From contig CAVVEV010000012.1 of assembly GCA_963747335.1 (NCBI GenBank), forward strand, positions 186,001-250,000: 64,000 bases of DNA, given 5' to 3'. The position numbers and the translations under genes were made by a program. Below are positions 1 to 8,852 of this stretch, one piece after another. The notes under the pieces were generated by a model that saw nothing but the letters and a program-made list of their open reading frames with translations, was not told the DNA's origin and made no database searches. This DNA is from Prado023 sp963747335 (GTDB lineage Bacteria > Actinomycetota > Actinomycetes > S36-B12 > CAIYMF01). Position 1 is the first letter of the stretch. The number at the start of each line of letters is the position of its first letter.

Positions 1-49
1 TGGATGTCCGCGCGCATTCGAGGATTGCCAGCCGCAGCTGCGCCGTTGC

Positions 50-853
50 CTAGTCCCGCACGGGGTAGATCCCCTGATCGCAAATCAGGTACGTCATGTT
101 GTTCGGCGCGGCAGCCCGCAGGTCAGGCAAGGCAAAGGTGGTCCGACCATCGCCGCCGTATGTTATCCCCAGCAGCGAGAACAGGGCCGAGTTCGAGGCA
201 ATCGGGAGCAGCTGTCCTCTCGCAGGGGTCCCTGCCCCCACCGTGCCCGCCGTGAGTCTGATTTCTCCCAACGTGCAGTCGGCCCCCCGACCGGCCGCGG
301 CCAAGCCCGTGGATTCCCCGAATAGGCCGTCCAACTCGCTTGGGGGGCCCGCGGGCCCGGTGGCCCCCGGATCGCCCTTGGGCCCGATGGCGCCAGCTGC
401 CCCGGTGTCGCCCTGTGGCCCGATCGGCCCTTCCGGTCCGGTCGCTCCGGTGTCGCCCTTGGGTCCCGGCGCGCCGGTCGCCCCCGGCACCCCTGCGTCC
501 CCCTTCGGCCCAGTTGCCCCGGCGGCGCCGATAGCTCCAACGGGTCCCTGAGAGCCGGTCGCCCCTGTCGCACCTGCTTCACCCGCGGGCCCTGTGGCCC
601 CATTCGGGCCAGTCGCTCCCACCGCGCCCGTCCGGCCGCGGGGGCCCTTGACGTTCCAGGTGATCAACCGCTCACCCCGACGGCAGGTCTTCCCCTCTGC
701 GAGCAGGCGCATGTCGCCGGACCGCGCCACGCACGCTGACAGCGTGCTTGTCGACCCGGAGGCGGCGACGGCCATGGCACCACCCCCAAGCGCAGCCGCT
801 CCCACACACAGGAGGGCGGCGGTGGTCAGTCCGACGTGCTGCGTGAGCTGCAT
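50..853 (-). CDS. Secreted collagen-like (Gly-X-Y) protein with phage-tail-collagen-type C-terminus
   Basis: Probably an exported or surface structural protein of 267 aa; no enzymatic role is visible. Residues 1-32 form a signal peptide with a hydrophobic Leu/Ala core. A short two-Cys segment (Cys41, Cys57) follows. Residues 70-171 are an almost uninterrupted Gly-X-Y run (units such as GPKGDT and GATGPA). Residues 175-267 resemble the phage tail collagen / microcystin-dependent-protein domain, with the signature SALFSLLGITYGGDGRTTF and ALPDLR. The start at 853 was chosen over the GTG at 910 because AAGGTGG lies just upstream and the signal peptide then begins correctly. In this family the collagen part trimerises and the C-terminal domain is a receptor-type tip; whether this one is displayed on the wall is inference. 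The gene is monocistronic and near the window edge. Confidence 0.8.
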   Translation of the reverse strand: MQLTQHVGLTTAALLCVGAAALGGGAMAVAASGSTSTLSACVARSGDMRLLAEGKTCRRGERLITWNVKGPRGRTGAVGATGPNGATGPAGEAGATGATGSQGPVGAIGAAGATGPKGDAGVPGATGAPGPKGDTGATGPEGPIGPQGDTGAAGAIGPKGDPGATGPAGPPSELDGLFGESTGLAAAGRGADCTLGEIRLTAGTVGAGTPARGQLLPIASNSALFSLLGITYGGDGRTTFALPDLRAAAPNNMTYLICDQGIYPVRD

Positions 854-1032
854 GAGTGTCCACCTTCGGCCACGTGCGCGGATGAGAGTGGCCGACCGTA
901 ACCCGGGCATGGCCCCCGGGCTCGCCCATCACGCTCGACACGCGCCAACTCGTGGCAGCCACAAGGCCAGGGTCTGAATCGTCACGAATGGGCTGGACAG
1001 ATGCCCGGACTTGAAGCTCAGACCGTTCCCCA
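854..1032. other. Intergenic stretch without recognised gene
   Basis: This is the upstream region of the collagen-like gene on the minus strand. I see no coding sequence with family resemblance. Together with the following HNH remnant it makes a gap of about 450 bases without an intact gene, consistent with an eroded locus. Confidence 0.5.
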
Positions 1033-1218
1033 GTGTCCCTGAAGGGAGTCAGTCCTCACATTGGGAGCCTCCACGCCCTGTGCAGACGCCACCACAACCT
1101 CAAACACGAAGCCGGCTGGACAGTCCAGCCCACACCCGGATCCGGACTCCGATGGACCAGCCCCCAAGGCGCCACCGCAACCACCCACCCCGACAACAAC
1201 CACACCCTCGTCGCCTGA
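1033..1218 (+). pseudogene. 3' remnant of a DUF222/HNH endonuclease
   Basis: This frame carries the typical C-terminal end of actinobacterial DUF222-HNH proteins: a segment reading LHALCRRHHNLKHEAGW, followed by the usual ending of the type WTSPQGATATTHP. The zinc/HNH histidines of the last motif half are present, but the DUF222 domain and the first HNH half are missing. The frame is closed by a stop at 1012-1014. It therefore looks like the tail of a decayed gene, not a functional short protein. Such genes are multicopy and mobile-like in many actinobacteria. The alternative, a small real ORF of 61 aa, is less likely because the match is exactly to the end of the family. Confidence 0.7.
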
Positions 1219-1306
1219 CCGGGATGGACGGGCATCGCGGGACCCAGATCACGATCGGACCGACGGTTCCACCCGGCTTGTCAGACCCCTCGCGTAGGAA
1301 TGAGAC

Positions 1307-2533
1307 ATGACTACAACGATGCTGTGGGGTGCCGGGATCGTGCTCGCTCTCGTGCTGGGCTGGCTGCTGCGCGGGTTGATGGACCGCCCGAGGCACGCCG
1401 CGGAACGGGCCGTTACCCAGGAGCGGCTGACTCGACTGGAGGCCGAACTATCAGCGGCCCGGGCGTCCGCTGAGGCCCAGGCCCAAGCACCCCAGCAGGT
1501 GGCGCAGGCCATGGCGCCGGTGGAGACCGCTCTGAGCCGACTCGAGGAGGCCGTGGCCCGGGCGGAGGGTGGGCGGGCCAGCTCCACGGCCCAGCTCGCC
1601 GAGCAGATGCGCGCCGTGGCCCAGGCCACGAGTGTGTCAACCGACGGCCTGCGGCGCGAGACGGCGCGACTCGTGGGGGCGCTCGGCCACAGCGAGGTGC
1701 GCGGGCGGTGGGGGGAGTTCCAGCTGCGCCGGTTGCTGGAGTCCTCCGGCCTGGTCCGCGACGTGCACTTCACCGAGCAGGAGAGCGTCTCCACGGACAC
1801 GGGCGTGCTGCGCCCCGACGTCGTGCTCCACCTCGGCGAGGACAAGACGGTCGTCGTGGACGCCAAGGTCTCGCTGCGCGCGATCCTCGGCATCGAGGCC
1901 GGCGACCCGCAGGACGAGGTGGCCGCGGCACGCGCGCAGCACGCGCGGGAGGTCCGCACCCACGTCGATCGGCTGGCCAGCAAGGAGTATGCCCGGCAGT
2001 TCGACACCGCACCGGAGTTCGTCGTCATGTTCCTGCCCGCGGAGTCGCTGCTCTCCGAGGCACTCGCCTGCGACCCGGCACTTCTCGAGCACTCATTCGA
2101 GCGCAACGTCGTCCTGGCAACTCCGACGACGCTGATGGCCCTGACCCGCACGGTGGGCCACATCTGGCGCCAGGACGCCTTGGCCGCCAACGCCCAGGAG
2201 GTCCGGGCCCTGGGCCGCGAGATGGCCGAGAGGCTGGCGACCATGCTCGGACACCTCGACAAGCTGGGCTCGTCCCTGAGCTCGGGGGTGACCGCCTACA
2301 ACCGGGCGATCGCGTCACTGGAGTCCCGTGTGCTCGTGACAGGTCGGCGGTTCACCGAGATGCAGGGCCTGCCGATCCCGCTGGACCCTCCGCGACAGGT
2401 GGACCAGCAGCCGCGCAGCCTCGCCGCCAAGTCATCCGACTCCACCGAGCCCGCCGCCCTCGACGCCCTCGAACGTCAGGCACTCGAGGCGAGCGAGCCA
2501 CCCCGGGGCACGACCTCACCAGCCGTCGCCTGA
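1307..2533 (+). CDS. rmuC: DNA recombination protein RmuC
   Basis: RmuC-family protein of 408 aa. An N-terminal membrane anchor (about residues 5-22) is followed by a long Ala/Glu/Arg coiled coil to about residue 120. The conserved RmuC nuclease-like domain follows, recognisable from GRWGEFQLRRLLE, the stretch RPDVVLHLGEDKTVVVDAKV with its restriction-fold Asp...Asp-x-Lys pattern, and FLPAESLL. In Escherichia coli RmuC limits recombination at inverted repeats, and the family is thought to act on DNA structures near the membrane. The ATG at 1307 is preceded by AGGAATGAG. The downstream gene starts about 30 bases after the stop, so cotranscription is possible. The tail after about residue 350 is low-complexity and poorly conserved. 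Confidence 0.92.
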   Translation: MTTTMLWGAGIVLALVLGWLLRGLMDRPRHAAERAVTQERLTRLEAELSAARASAEAQAQAPQQVAQAMAPVETALSRLEEAVARAEGGRASSTAQLAEQMRAVAQATSVSTDGLRRETARLVGALGHSEVRGRWGEFQLRRLLESSGLVRDVHFTEQESVSTDTGVLRPDVVLHLGEDKTVVVDAKVSLRAILGIEAGDPQDEVAAARAQHAREVRTHVDRLASKEYARQFDTAPEFVVMFLPAESLLSEALACDPALLEHSFERNVVLATPTTLMALTRTVGHIWRQDALAANAQEVRALGREMAERLATMLGHLDKLGSSLSSGVTAYNRAIASLESRVLVTGRRFTEMQGLPIPLDPPRQVDQQPRSLAAKSSDSTEPAALDALERQALEASEPPRGTTSPAVA

Positions 2534-2564
2534 TCCAGCAGGGTTGGCGGACTACCATCGCTGC

Positions 2565-3074
2565 GTGACCCTGCCCTCACCCGGACCCGGCGATGCCGGG
2601 TGGGGACGTTCGGGGTCGCCCGTCAGCCCGGTCACCCAGTCACAGGACGCGACCGCCAACGCTGCCACTGCCTCCTCCGCCAACACGCAGGTGCCGGCGC
2701 AGGCCCGAGGATTCCGCGGCGGGCGGGTCGTGGCCCTTTCGACACTCGTGGTCATCGCCGTCGCGACCATCGAGGCAGCGATGCGCGACCGCATCGGGCT
2801 CTGGACCGGGGTCACGCTCGTCGCGGTGTCGATCATCGCCCCGCTCGTGACCCGCACTGGTGACCGATCGCTCCCGGCGATGATGCCGCCGCTGGCGTTC
2901 CTGGCCGCGGTGCTGATCGCCGGCCAACTGCTCGTGCCCGAGACCGGCGGGTCACTGCGCACCCGGGAGGCGGTCATGATCGTCCAGACCCTCGGCCCGA
3001 ACGCCATGTGGGTGGTGGCCGCCACGATCCTGTCGACGTCCATCGCCGCCATCCGCCACTTCACCGACCGCTGA
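2565..3074 (+). CDS. Small four-helix membrane protein (DUF6542-like)
   Basis: A 169-aa protein with a polar, Ala/Ser/Gln-rich N-terminus of about 38 residues. Four predicted membrane segments follow (around VVALSTLVVIAVATI, TGVTLVAVSIIAPLV, PPLAFLAAVLIAGQL and MWVVAATILSTSIAAI). The layout resembles the actinobacterial DUF6542 family, whose function is unknown; I recognise the architecture, not a defined motif. The GTG at 2565 was preferred to the upstream TTG at 2544, since the extra residues are not membrane-like and the family start is short. It lies between rmuC and the convergent ispH. Confidence 0.6.
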   Translation: MTLPSPGPGDAGWGRSGSPVSPVTQSQDATANAATASSANTQVPAQARGFRGGRVVALSTLVVIAVATIEAAMRDRIGLWTGVTLVAVSIIAPLVTRTGDRSLPAMMPPLAFLAAVLIAGQLLVPETGGSLRTREAVMIVQTLGPNAMWVVAATILSTSIAAIRHFTDR

Positions 3075-3120
3075 GAAGCGGGGATCACGCGCTCGGGCAC
3101 CTCATGCTGCAGTGCTCGCG

Positions 3121-4086
3121 CTACTTCTTCCCGGCAGCCTTCAGGTCGCGACGCAACTCCTGCGGGAGGGCGAAGACCATGTGCTCCTCGACGGCATCGA
3201 CGACCTCCAGGTCGTCGAACCCGAGTTCGGCAAGGCGGGCAAGCACGTCGCGCACCAGGATCTCGGGCACTGACGCCCCACTGGTCACGCCCACGGTCTC
3301 GGCTCCCTCGAACCAGCTCGGGTCCAACTCTGTCGCCAGGTCGACGCGGTACCCCGACTTGGCGCCGTACTGCAGTCCGACCTCGAGAAGGCGCACCGAG
3401 TTCGACGAGTTGGCCGACCCCACCACGATCAGCACGTCGCTGCGCGGGGCCACCTTCTTGACCGCGGTCTGGCGGTTCTGGGTCGCGTAGCAGATGTCAT
3501 CGCTGGGAGGGCTGATCAGGCCCGGAACGCGATCGCGCAGGGCCCCCACAGTCTCCATGGTCTCGTCCACCGACAGCGTGGTCTGCGACAGCCACACCAC
3601 CTTGTCGTCCGGGGCGATGTCGAGACCGGCAACCGACTCCGGGCCGTCCACCAGGGTCATCGCCTCGGGCGCCTCCCCCATGGTGCCCTCGACCTCCTCG
3701 TGGCCCTCATGGCCGATGAGCAGGATCCGGTAGCCCTCGTCGGCGAACCGACGGGCCTCGTTGTGCACCTTGGTGACCAGCGGGCACGTGGCATCGATGG
3801 TGCGCAGGTTGCGCTCGGCGGCCTCCTCGTGGACGGACGGCGCGACCCCGTGCGCGCTGAACACCACCGTGGCCCCCTCCGGCACCTCGTCGGTCTCGCT
3901 GACGAACACGGCACCGCGCGCCGCCAGGGAGTCGACCACGTAGCGGTTGTGGACGATCTCCTTGCGGACGTAGACCGGCGCCCCGTACAGCTCGAGGGCC
4001 TTCTCGACGGCGACCACGGCCCGGTCCACGCCCGCGCAGTAGCCGCGCGGCGCAGCGAGCAGGACCTTGCGACCCGATTCAGACAT
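3121..4086 (-). CDS. ispH: 4-hydroxy-3-methylbut-2-enyl diphosphate reductase
   Basis: Last step of the MEP pathway, converting HMBPP to IPP and DMAPP with an iron-sulfur cluster. The 321-aa protein has the three cluster cysteines in their usual contexts: Cys17 in PRGYCAGVDRA, Cys101 in DATCPLVTKVH and Cys199 in ICYATQNRQ. The substrate-binding HNRYVV, SAHG and GHEGHEEVEGT motifs are also present. The ATG at 4086 was chosen because the reading frame upstream lacks family similarity and overlaps the divergent xseA. Together with ispE at 50-51 kb it shows that this organism uses the MEP route. It is divergent from xseA with only about 55 bases between the starts, which must hold both promoters. 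Confidence 0.96.
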   Translation of the reverse strand: MSESGRKVLLAAPRGYCAGVDRAVVAVEKALELYGAPVYVRKEIVHNRYVVDSLAARGAVFVSETDEVPEGATVVFSAHGVAPSVHEEAAERNLRTIDATCPLVTKVHNEARRFADEGYRILLIGHEGHEEVEGTMGEAPEAMTLVDGPESVAGLDIAPDDKVVWLSQTTLSVDETMETVGALRDRVPGLISPPSDDICYATQNRQTAVKKVAPRSDVLIVVGSANSSNSVRLLEVGLQYGAKSGYRVDLATELDPSWFEGAETVGVTSGASVPEILVRDVLARLAELGFDDLEVVDAVEEHMVFALPQELRRDLKAAGKK

Positions 4087-4141
4087 GCACCCATGGTAGG
4101 GCGGCCCGGCATTGTCTGCCGCCTGTCGTACTCTCGCGACC

Positions 4142-5398
4142 ATGGCCACAGCCCCCCATGCCGCCCCCTCGGACGGCAGCCCCACGGACGGCTCCGCACC
4201 CGAACGCGCATGGCCCGTCCGCGAGATCTCGGTCAAGCTGCGTGACTACATCGCCCGCCTGAGCCGTGTCTGGATCGAAGGTCAGGTCGTGGAGGTCAGC
4301 CGGCGCAGCGGCTCGCAGGTCTACCTGACGGTCCGCGACGTCGACGTCGACGCCTCGGTGTCCGTCGTGATCCCGGGAGGCCTCGACCGCGCCATGAATC
4401 CGCCCCTGGCCGCCGGGCAGCGCGTCCTGCTGCACGTGCAGTGCGAGTACTGGGTCCGCAACGGCCGGCTCATGCTGCGCGCCAGCGAGATCCGCCCCGT
4501 CGGCATCGGCGAGCTGCTTGCCACCCTCGAGCGCCGCAAGCAGCAGCTTGCCGCCGAGGGCCTGTTCGCCCCCGAGCTCAAGCGGCGCCTGCCGCTGCTC
4601 CCCCGGCGGGTCGGGCTGATCACCGGCGTCAACGCCCAGGCGATGCACGACGTCATCACCAACGCACGCCACCGATGGCCGTCGGCGCAGTTCGAGGTTC
4701 GTGAGGGTGCGGTACAGGGAGCCTCGGCCGTGAGCACCATGATCCGCAGCCTCACCGAGCTCGACGCGGATGAGACGGTCGAGGTCATCGTGTTCGCCCG
4801 CGGCGGCGGCAGTCTCGAGGACCTGTTGCCGTTCAGCGACGAGTCCCTGATCCGTGCGGTGGCCGCCGCCCGGACGCCCGTGGTGAGCGCGATCGGTCAC
4901 GAGCAGGACGCCCCCCTGCTCGATCTCGTCGCCGACCTGCGCGCCTCGACCCCCACCGACGCCGGCAAGCGGATCGTCCCCGACTGGGCCGAGGAGACAC
5001 GGCGCATCAGCGACCGACGCACCAGCCTCGACCGGACGATGCTGGCACGGCTCGACCAGGCCGCCACCTGGTTGGAGCAGACCCGCACCCGCCCGGCCAT
5101 GGCCGACCCGGCCGGGCTCCTGCCCCGGCTCTCGGCCGAGGTCAGCACTGCTCGGCAGCGCGCGTTCCGCGCTGTGGAGCATCGGATCAGCACCCAGGAG
5201 CGCGACCTCGCCCACCTGCGGGCACGGGCCCGCGCCCTGTCCCCGTTGGCCACCCTCGATCGCGGCTACGCGGTGGTCGTCGGCCCGACCGGCCTCGTCC
5301 ACGCCGCCGACCAGCTGCATCCTGGTGACGAGGTGCGGGTACGTGTCGCCACTGGTCACTTCCGAGCTGACGTCACCGACGTAGCATCGGCGTCATGA
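4142..5398 (+). CDS. xseA: Exodeoxyribonuclease VII large subunit
   Basis: Catalytic subunit of exonuclease VII, which degrades single-stranded DNA to oligonucleotides. The 418-aa protein has an N-terminal OB-fold (about residues 25-115, including the stretch WIEGQVVEVSRRSGSQVYLTV). The XseA catalytic domain follows, with LPRRVGLITG, FARGGGSLEDLLPF and VSAIGHEQDAPLLD. A helical coiled-coil arm comes next, and the C-terminal motif SPLATLDRGYAVV. The ATG at 4142 gives the normal N-terminus. The stop codon overlaps the start of xseB (ATGA), indicating translational coupling of the two subunits. Confidence 0.96.
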   Translation: MATAPHAAPSDGSPTDGSAPERAWPVREISVKLRDYIARLSRVWIEGQVVEVSRRSGSQVYLTVRDVDVDASVSVVIPGGLDRAMNPPLAAGQRVLLHVQCEYWVRNGRLMLRASEIRPVGIGELLATLERRKQQLAAEGLFAPELKRRLPLLPRRVGLITGVNAQAMHDVITNARHRWPSAQFEVREGAVQGASAVSTMIRSLTELDADETVEVIVFARGGGSLEDLLPFSDESLIRAVAAARTPVVSAIGHEQDAPLLDLVADLRASTPTDAGKRIVPDWAEETRRISDRRTSLDRTMLARLDQAATWLEQTRTRPAMADPAGLLPRLSAEVSTARQRAFRAVEHRISTQERDLAHLRARARALSPLATLDRGYAVVVGPTGLVHAADQLHPGDEVRVRVATGHFRADVTDVASAS

Positions 5399-5697
5399 CC
5401 GAGCCCACCGCGCCCGCCGGGTCCACGGCGCCCACCGAGTCGACCCGGCCCACCACCCCCCTGCCCGGAGGGAACCCCGAGGACCTCGCCGGCCTCAGCT
5501 ACGAGCAGGCGCGGGCGGCCCTGGACCAGGTCGTGTCCGCGCTCGAGTCGAGCACCGTCAACCTCGAGATGTCCCTCGCCCTCTGGGAGCGAGGCACCGC
5601 CCTGGCCGACATCTGCCAGGCGCACCTCGACGGGGCCCGCGAGCGGATCGAGGCCGCGAGGCCTGGCCTGACGGCCAGCGGACCGGTGCCGGAGTAG
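5395..5697 (+). CDS. xseB: Exodeoxyribonuclease VII small subunit
   Basis: The 100-aa small subunit that binds the helical arm of XseA. The conserved core LSYEQARAALDQVVSALES, then LEMSLALWERG and ADICQAHLDGARERIE, is the XseB helical hairpin. An extra Thr/Pro/Ala-rich N-terminus of about 30 residues precedes it, which is common in actinobacteria. The ATG overlaps the xseA stop codon by four bases. The gene ends 22 bases before the convergent DUF4245 gene. Confidence 0.93.
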   Translation: MTEPTAPAGSTAPTESTRPTTPLPGGNPEDLAGLSYEQARAALDQVVSALESSTVNLEMSLALWERGTALADICQAHLDGARERIEAARPGLTASGPVPE

Positions 5698-5719
5698 GCC
5701 AGGCAACGCACGGGCGTCC

Positions 5720-6295
5720 TCACCCCTCGACCAGCGCCAACGTTCCCGCCAGGGTCTCCAACTCCGCCCACGACGCGGACCCGGTCACCACGGTGGCCGT
5801 CCCATCCTCGACGAGGACCAGCGACCGGCGCTCGTCGGGCGTGGGATCGCCCTCCATCCGAGTCCACTCACGCCCGCCGACCGTGACCATCCCGACAGCG
5901 ACGCCGTTGCGTGTCTCGGTCTCGACCCATTCCTGCTGGGCGGCGCCGGCCTGCTCCGGGAAGACTCCGCGCTGGAGGATCGCCGCGTACTCCTCCTCCG
6001 GCGTGTAGAAGCCGGCGCGCCAGCCCAGCGTCCCATCAGCCTGCGGCTCCACCCGGGCGCTGGTCGCGGGCCACGGGAACGTCACAGGCGGAGCGAGGAC
6101 CTCGTACGAGGCCGCATCCGCAGCCGACGCGGCGACCGGCGCCCATTCGACCTCGCGGATCGCGTCCGAGCTGCGCGGATGCGAGAAGTACATCCAGATC
6201 AGCAGGACGACGGCCACCAGCCCCAGCGAGCGGAGCATGTCCGTGCCGAGCTGGCGTCCGCGCGACGGCGCCCGGCCGACGACCTGCTCTCCCAT
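5720..6295 (-). CDS. DUF4245 membrane-anchored protein
   Basis: A 191-aa actinobacterial protein with one N-terminal transmembrane segment (about residues 22-38, LGLVAVVLLIWMYFSHP). An extracytoplasmic domain follows that matches the DUF4245 pattern: PVTFPWPATSARVEPQADG, GWRAGFYTP, and a C-terminal part with WAELETLAGTL. Function is unknown; the topology (N-in, C-out) is inferred from the Arg-rich start before the helix. The longer frame reaching 7069 runs through the fumarase gene in antisense and is rejected, so the ATG at 6295 is used. It is divergent from the fumarase gene with 84 bases between starts. Confidence 0.82.
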   Translation of the reverse strand: MGEQVVGRAPSRGRQLGTDMLRSLGLVAVVLLIWMYFSHPRSSDAIREVEWAPVAASAADAASYEVLAPPVTFPWPATSARVEPQADGTLGWRAGFYTPEEEYAAILQRGVFPEQAGAAQQEWVETETRNGVAVGMVTVGGREWTRMEGDPTPDERRSLVLVEDGTATVVTGSASWAELETLAGTLALVEG

Positions 6296-6379
6296 GGACA
6301 CGATGGTGGACCATGCAGGCCCGGTCCGCACAATCTGCCCCCACCGCCGCACCCCTGTCCCTCGGACTAGGCTCGTTGC

Positions 6380-8047
6380 ATGGCCGACTTCACCTACACC
6401 GAGATGCTGCCGATCGGCGCCGACGAGACGCCCTACCGTCTGCTCACCACCGAGAGCGTGAGCACCGTGGAGGCTGCTGGGCGCACGTTCCTGCAGGTCT
6501 CCCCCGAAGCACTGCGGCTGCTGGCCTATGAGGCCATCCACGACATCCAGCACCTGCTGCGCCCGGCCCACCTCGCCCAGCTCCGTCGGATCCTCGACGA
6601 CCCCGATGCCAGCCCGAACGACCGCTTCGTGGCGCTGGACCTGCTCAAGAACGCCAACATCGCCGCTGGTGGTGTCCTGCCGATGTGCCAGGACACGGGC
6701 ACCGCGATCGTCATGGGCAAGCGCGGCCAGCAGGTGCTCACCGAGGGTCCCGATGAGGCTGCGCTGTCCCGCGGGATCTTCGACGCCTACCAGAACCTGA
6801 ACCTGCGCTACTCCCAGCTCGCCCCCCTGACGATGTGGGACGAGCGCAACACCGGAACGAACCTGCCCGCCCAGATCGAGCTCTACGCCGACACCGAGCC
6901 CGGCCACGAGCTGGCCTACAAGTTCCTCGTCATGGCCAAGGGCGGGGGCAGCGCCAACAAGTCGTTCCTGTTCCAGGAGACCAAGGCCCTGCTCAACCCC
7001 GCCTCGATGACGCGGTTCCTCGACGAGAAGCTGCGCAGCCTGGGCACGGCGGCCTGCCCGCCCTACCACCTGGCCATCGTCATCGGAGGAACCAGCGCTG
7101 AGTACGCGCTGAAGACAGCGAAGTACGCCTCAGCGAAGTACCTCGACGGGCTGCCCTCATCCGGCAGCGCCGGGGGTCACGCGTTCCGTGACCTGGAGAT
7201 GGAGGCCGAGGTCCTGACGCTCACGCAGAAGTTCGGGATCGGCGCCCAGTTCGGCGGCAAGTACTTCTGCCACGACGTCCGCGTGGTCCGCCTGCCCCGG
7301 CACGGCGCGAGCTGCCCGGTGGCGATCGCCGTCTCCTGCTCGGCCGACCGGCAGGCGCTGGCGAAGATCACGCCCGAGGGCGTCTTCCTCGAGCAGTTGG
7401 AGCGCGATCCCGCGCACTACCTGCCGGAGGTCACCGATGAGCACCTCGACGACACAGTGGTCCGCATCGACCTGGACCAGCCGATGGACGCGATCCGCGC
7501 GCAGCTGACAGCACTTCCCGTCAAGACCCGGGTCTCGCTGACCGGCACCCTGGTCGTGGCCCGCGACATCGCCCACGCGAAGGTCAAGGAGATGCTCGAC
7601 CGGGGCGAGGCGATGCCCCAGTACCTGCGCGACCACCCCGTCTACTACGCAGGGCCGGCCAAGACCCCCGCGGGCTACGCGTCCGGGTCGTTCGGGCCGA
7701 CCACGGCCGGGCGCATGGACGCCTACGTCGACCAGTTCCAGAAGGCCGGCGGATCCCTGGTGATGCTGGCCAAGGGAAACCGCTCCGCAACCGTGACCGA
7801 TGCCTGCCGGGCCAACGGTGGCTTCTACCTCGGTTCGATCGGAGGTCCGGCCGCCCGCTTGGCCAAGGACAACATCCGCTCGGTCGAGGTCCTGGACTTC
7901 CCCGAGCTCGGGATGGAGGCGGTGTGGCGCATCGAGGTCGAGGACTTCCCCGCGTTCGTCGTCGTGGACGACAAGGGCAATGACTTCTTCGCCGAGACCT
8001 CGAAGCCCACGATCACCTCGATCCCGGTGGGGCCTCCGGCCGGTTGA
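6380..8047 (+). CDS. fumA: Fumarate hydratase, class I (iron-sulfur)
   Basis: Converts fumarate to L-malate in the TCA cycle. The 555-aa length and fused alpha/beta architecture are those of one-piece class I fumarases. The cluster ligand motif PMCQDTGTAI lies at Cys103, and AKGGGSANKSFLFQ, IGGTSAEYALK, GGKYFCHDVRVVRLPRHGAS and the C-terminal YASGSFGPTTAGRMD with GGFYLGSIGG are all present. The oxygen-sensitive 4Fe-4S type contrasts with the class II FumC used by many actinobacteria. Whether a fumC exists elsewhere cannot be seen. It stands alone, convergent with the following cell-wall hydrolase gene. Confidence 0.95.
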   Translation: MADFTYTEMLPIGADETPYRLLTTESVSTVEAAGRTFLQVSPEALRLLAYEAIHDIQHLLRPAHLAQLRRILDDPDASPNDRFVALDLLKNANIAAGGVLPMCQDTGTAIVMGKRGQQVLTEGPDEAALSRGIFDAYQNLNLRYSQLAPLTMWDERNTGTNLPAQIELYADTEPGHELAYKFLVMAKGGGSANKSFLFQETKALLNPASMTRFLDEKLRSLGTAACPPYHLAIVIGGTSAEYALKTAKYASAKYLDGLPSSGSAGGHAFRDLEMEAEVLTLTQKFGIGAQFGGKYFCHDVRVVRLPRHGASCPVAIAVSCSADRQALAKITPEGVFLEQLERDPAHYLPEVTDEHLDDTVVRIDLDQPMDAIRAQLTALPVKTRVSLTGTLVVARDIAHAKVKEMLDRGEAMPQYLRDHPVYYAGPAKTPAGYASGSFGPTTAGRMDAYVDQFQKAGGSLVMLAKGNRSATVTDACRANGGFYLGSIGGPAARLAKDNIRSVEVLDFPELGMEAVWRIEVEDFPAFVVVDDKGNDFFAETSKPTITSIPVGPPAG

Positions 8048-8072
8048 TCCTCCGGCCCCATGGACCTCCGGT

Positions 8073-8852
8073 CTAGTACCAGTGGTGCGAGCGCCAGAAC
8101 GACCAGGCGTTGCATGGTGAGCCGTAACGGCTCTTGATGTACTTCGCGCCGACCTTGATCTGGATCTCCGGGCTGTTCATGTACTGCGAGGTGGAGTACC
8201 CCATCGCGCCCCACACCCGGGAGGACGTCTGCGGGATCCCGCGGTAGATCCCGTTCGGGTTGCTCACCCAGTAGCGCCAGCCGCTCTCGCGGGTCCACAG
8301 GGTCGACAGGCAGGACATCTGGCCGGAGGACCAGCCGTACGTCCGCGAGATGTACGCGGCCGCGTAGCGCTTGCTGGCCGCCGGGGCGCCAGCACGGGGC
8401 ATCACGCCACGCGAGGCCTTCTTGGCGGCACGGGCTTCGGCGGCCCGCTTCTTCAGGTCGCGCTTGATCCTCGTGAGCGCCTTGGCGGTGACCACCCCGT
8501 TCGCCTTGACCCCGGCCGAGCGCTGGGCCTTCTTGACCTTCTTCCGGGTCGCGGCATCGAAGGTTCCCGTCGCCGGGACCTTGAGCAGCTCCTGCAGGGC
8601 GGCGACATCCGGTCCGGAGTCGCCGAGGCGAAGGACCCGGTCGCCGAGCGCGAACGTGACCGGGGCAGCAGCGGTGGCCGCCGCCGGATCCGCCGGCTGA
8701 GCATTGGGATCAGGCAGCGGAGCCACGGCCGGGTCGCCCGTCGCTGCCGGTGCTGGGGCCTCCTCGGCGTGCGCCGGGGCTCCCGCCACCGCCGGAAGGC
8801 TGACCACGAGCAGGGCGCTGACGAGGGCCGCCAGGAGCCGCCGCTTGGGCAT
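8073..8852 (-). CDS. Secreted peptidoglycan-binding / lytic-transglycosylase-like protein
   Basis: A 259-aa exported cell-wall enzyme candidate. A signal peptide (MPKRRLLAALVSALLVVSLP, cleavage near AHA-EE) is followed by an Ala/Pro linker. A peptidoglycan-binding type 1 domain follows (about residues 65-115, LRLGDSGPDVAALQELL and TGTFDAATRKKV). After a Lys-rich hinge, the C-terminal 95 residues carry a goose-lysozyme/SLT-like fold. This includes CLSTLWTRESGWRYW, where the Glu of TRESGW is the likely catalytic acid, then NGIYRGIPQTS and GAKYIKSRYGSPCNAW. The ATG at 8852 starts a classic signal peptide, but starts at 8900 or 8984 cannot be excluded. A CRP/GlxR-like palindrome lies upstream. 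Confidence 0.82.
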   Translation of the reverse strand: MPKRRLLAALVSALLVVSLPAVAGAPAHAEEAPAPAATGDPAVAPLPDPNAQPADPAAATAAAPVTFALGDRVLRLGDSGPDVAALQELLKVPATGTFDAATRKKVKKAQRSAGVKANGVVTAKALTRIKRDLKKRAAEARAAKKASRGVMPRAGAPAASKRYAAAYISRTYGWSSGQMSCLSTLWTRESGWRYWVSNPNGIYRGIPQTSSRVWGAMGYSTSQYMNSPEIQIKVGAKYIKSRYGSPCNAWSFWRSHHWY

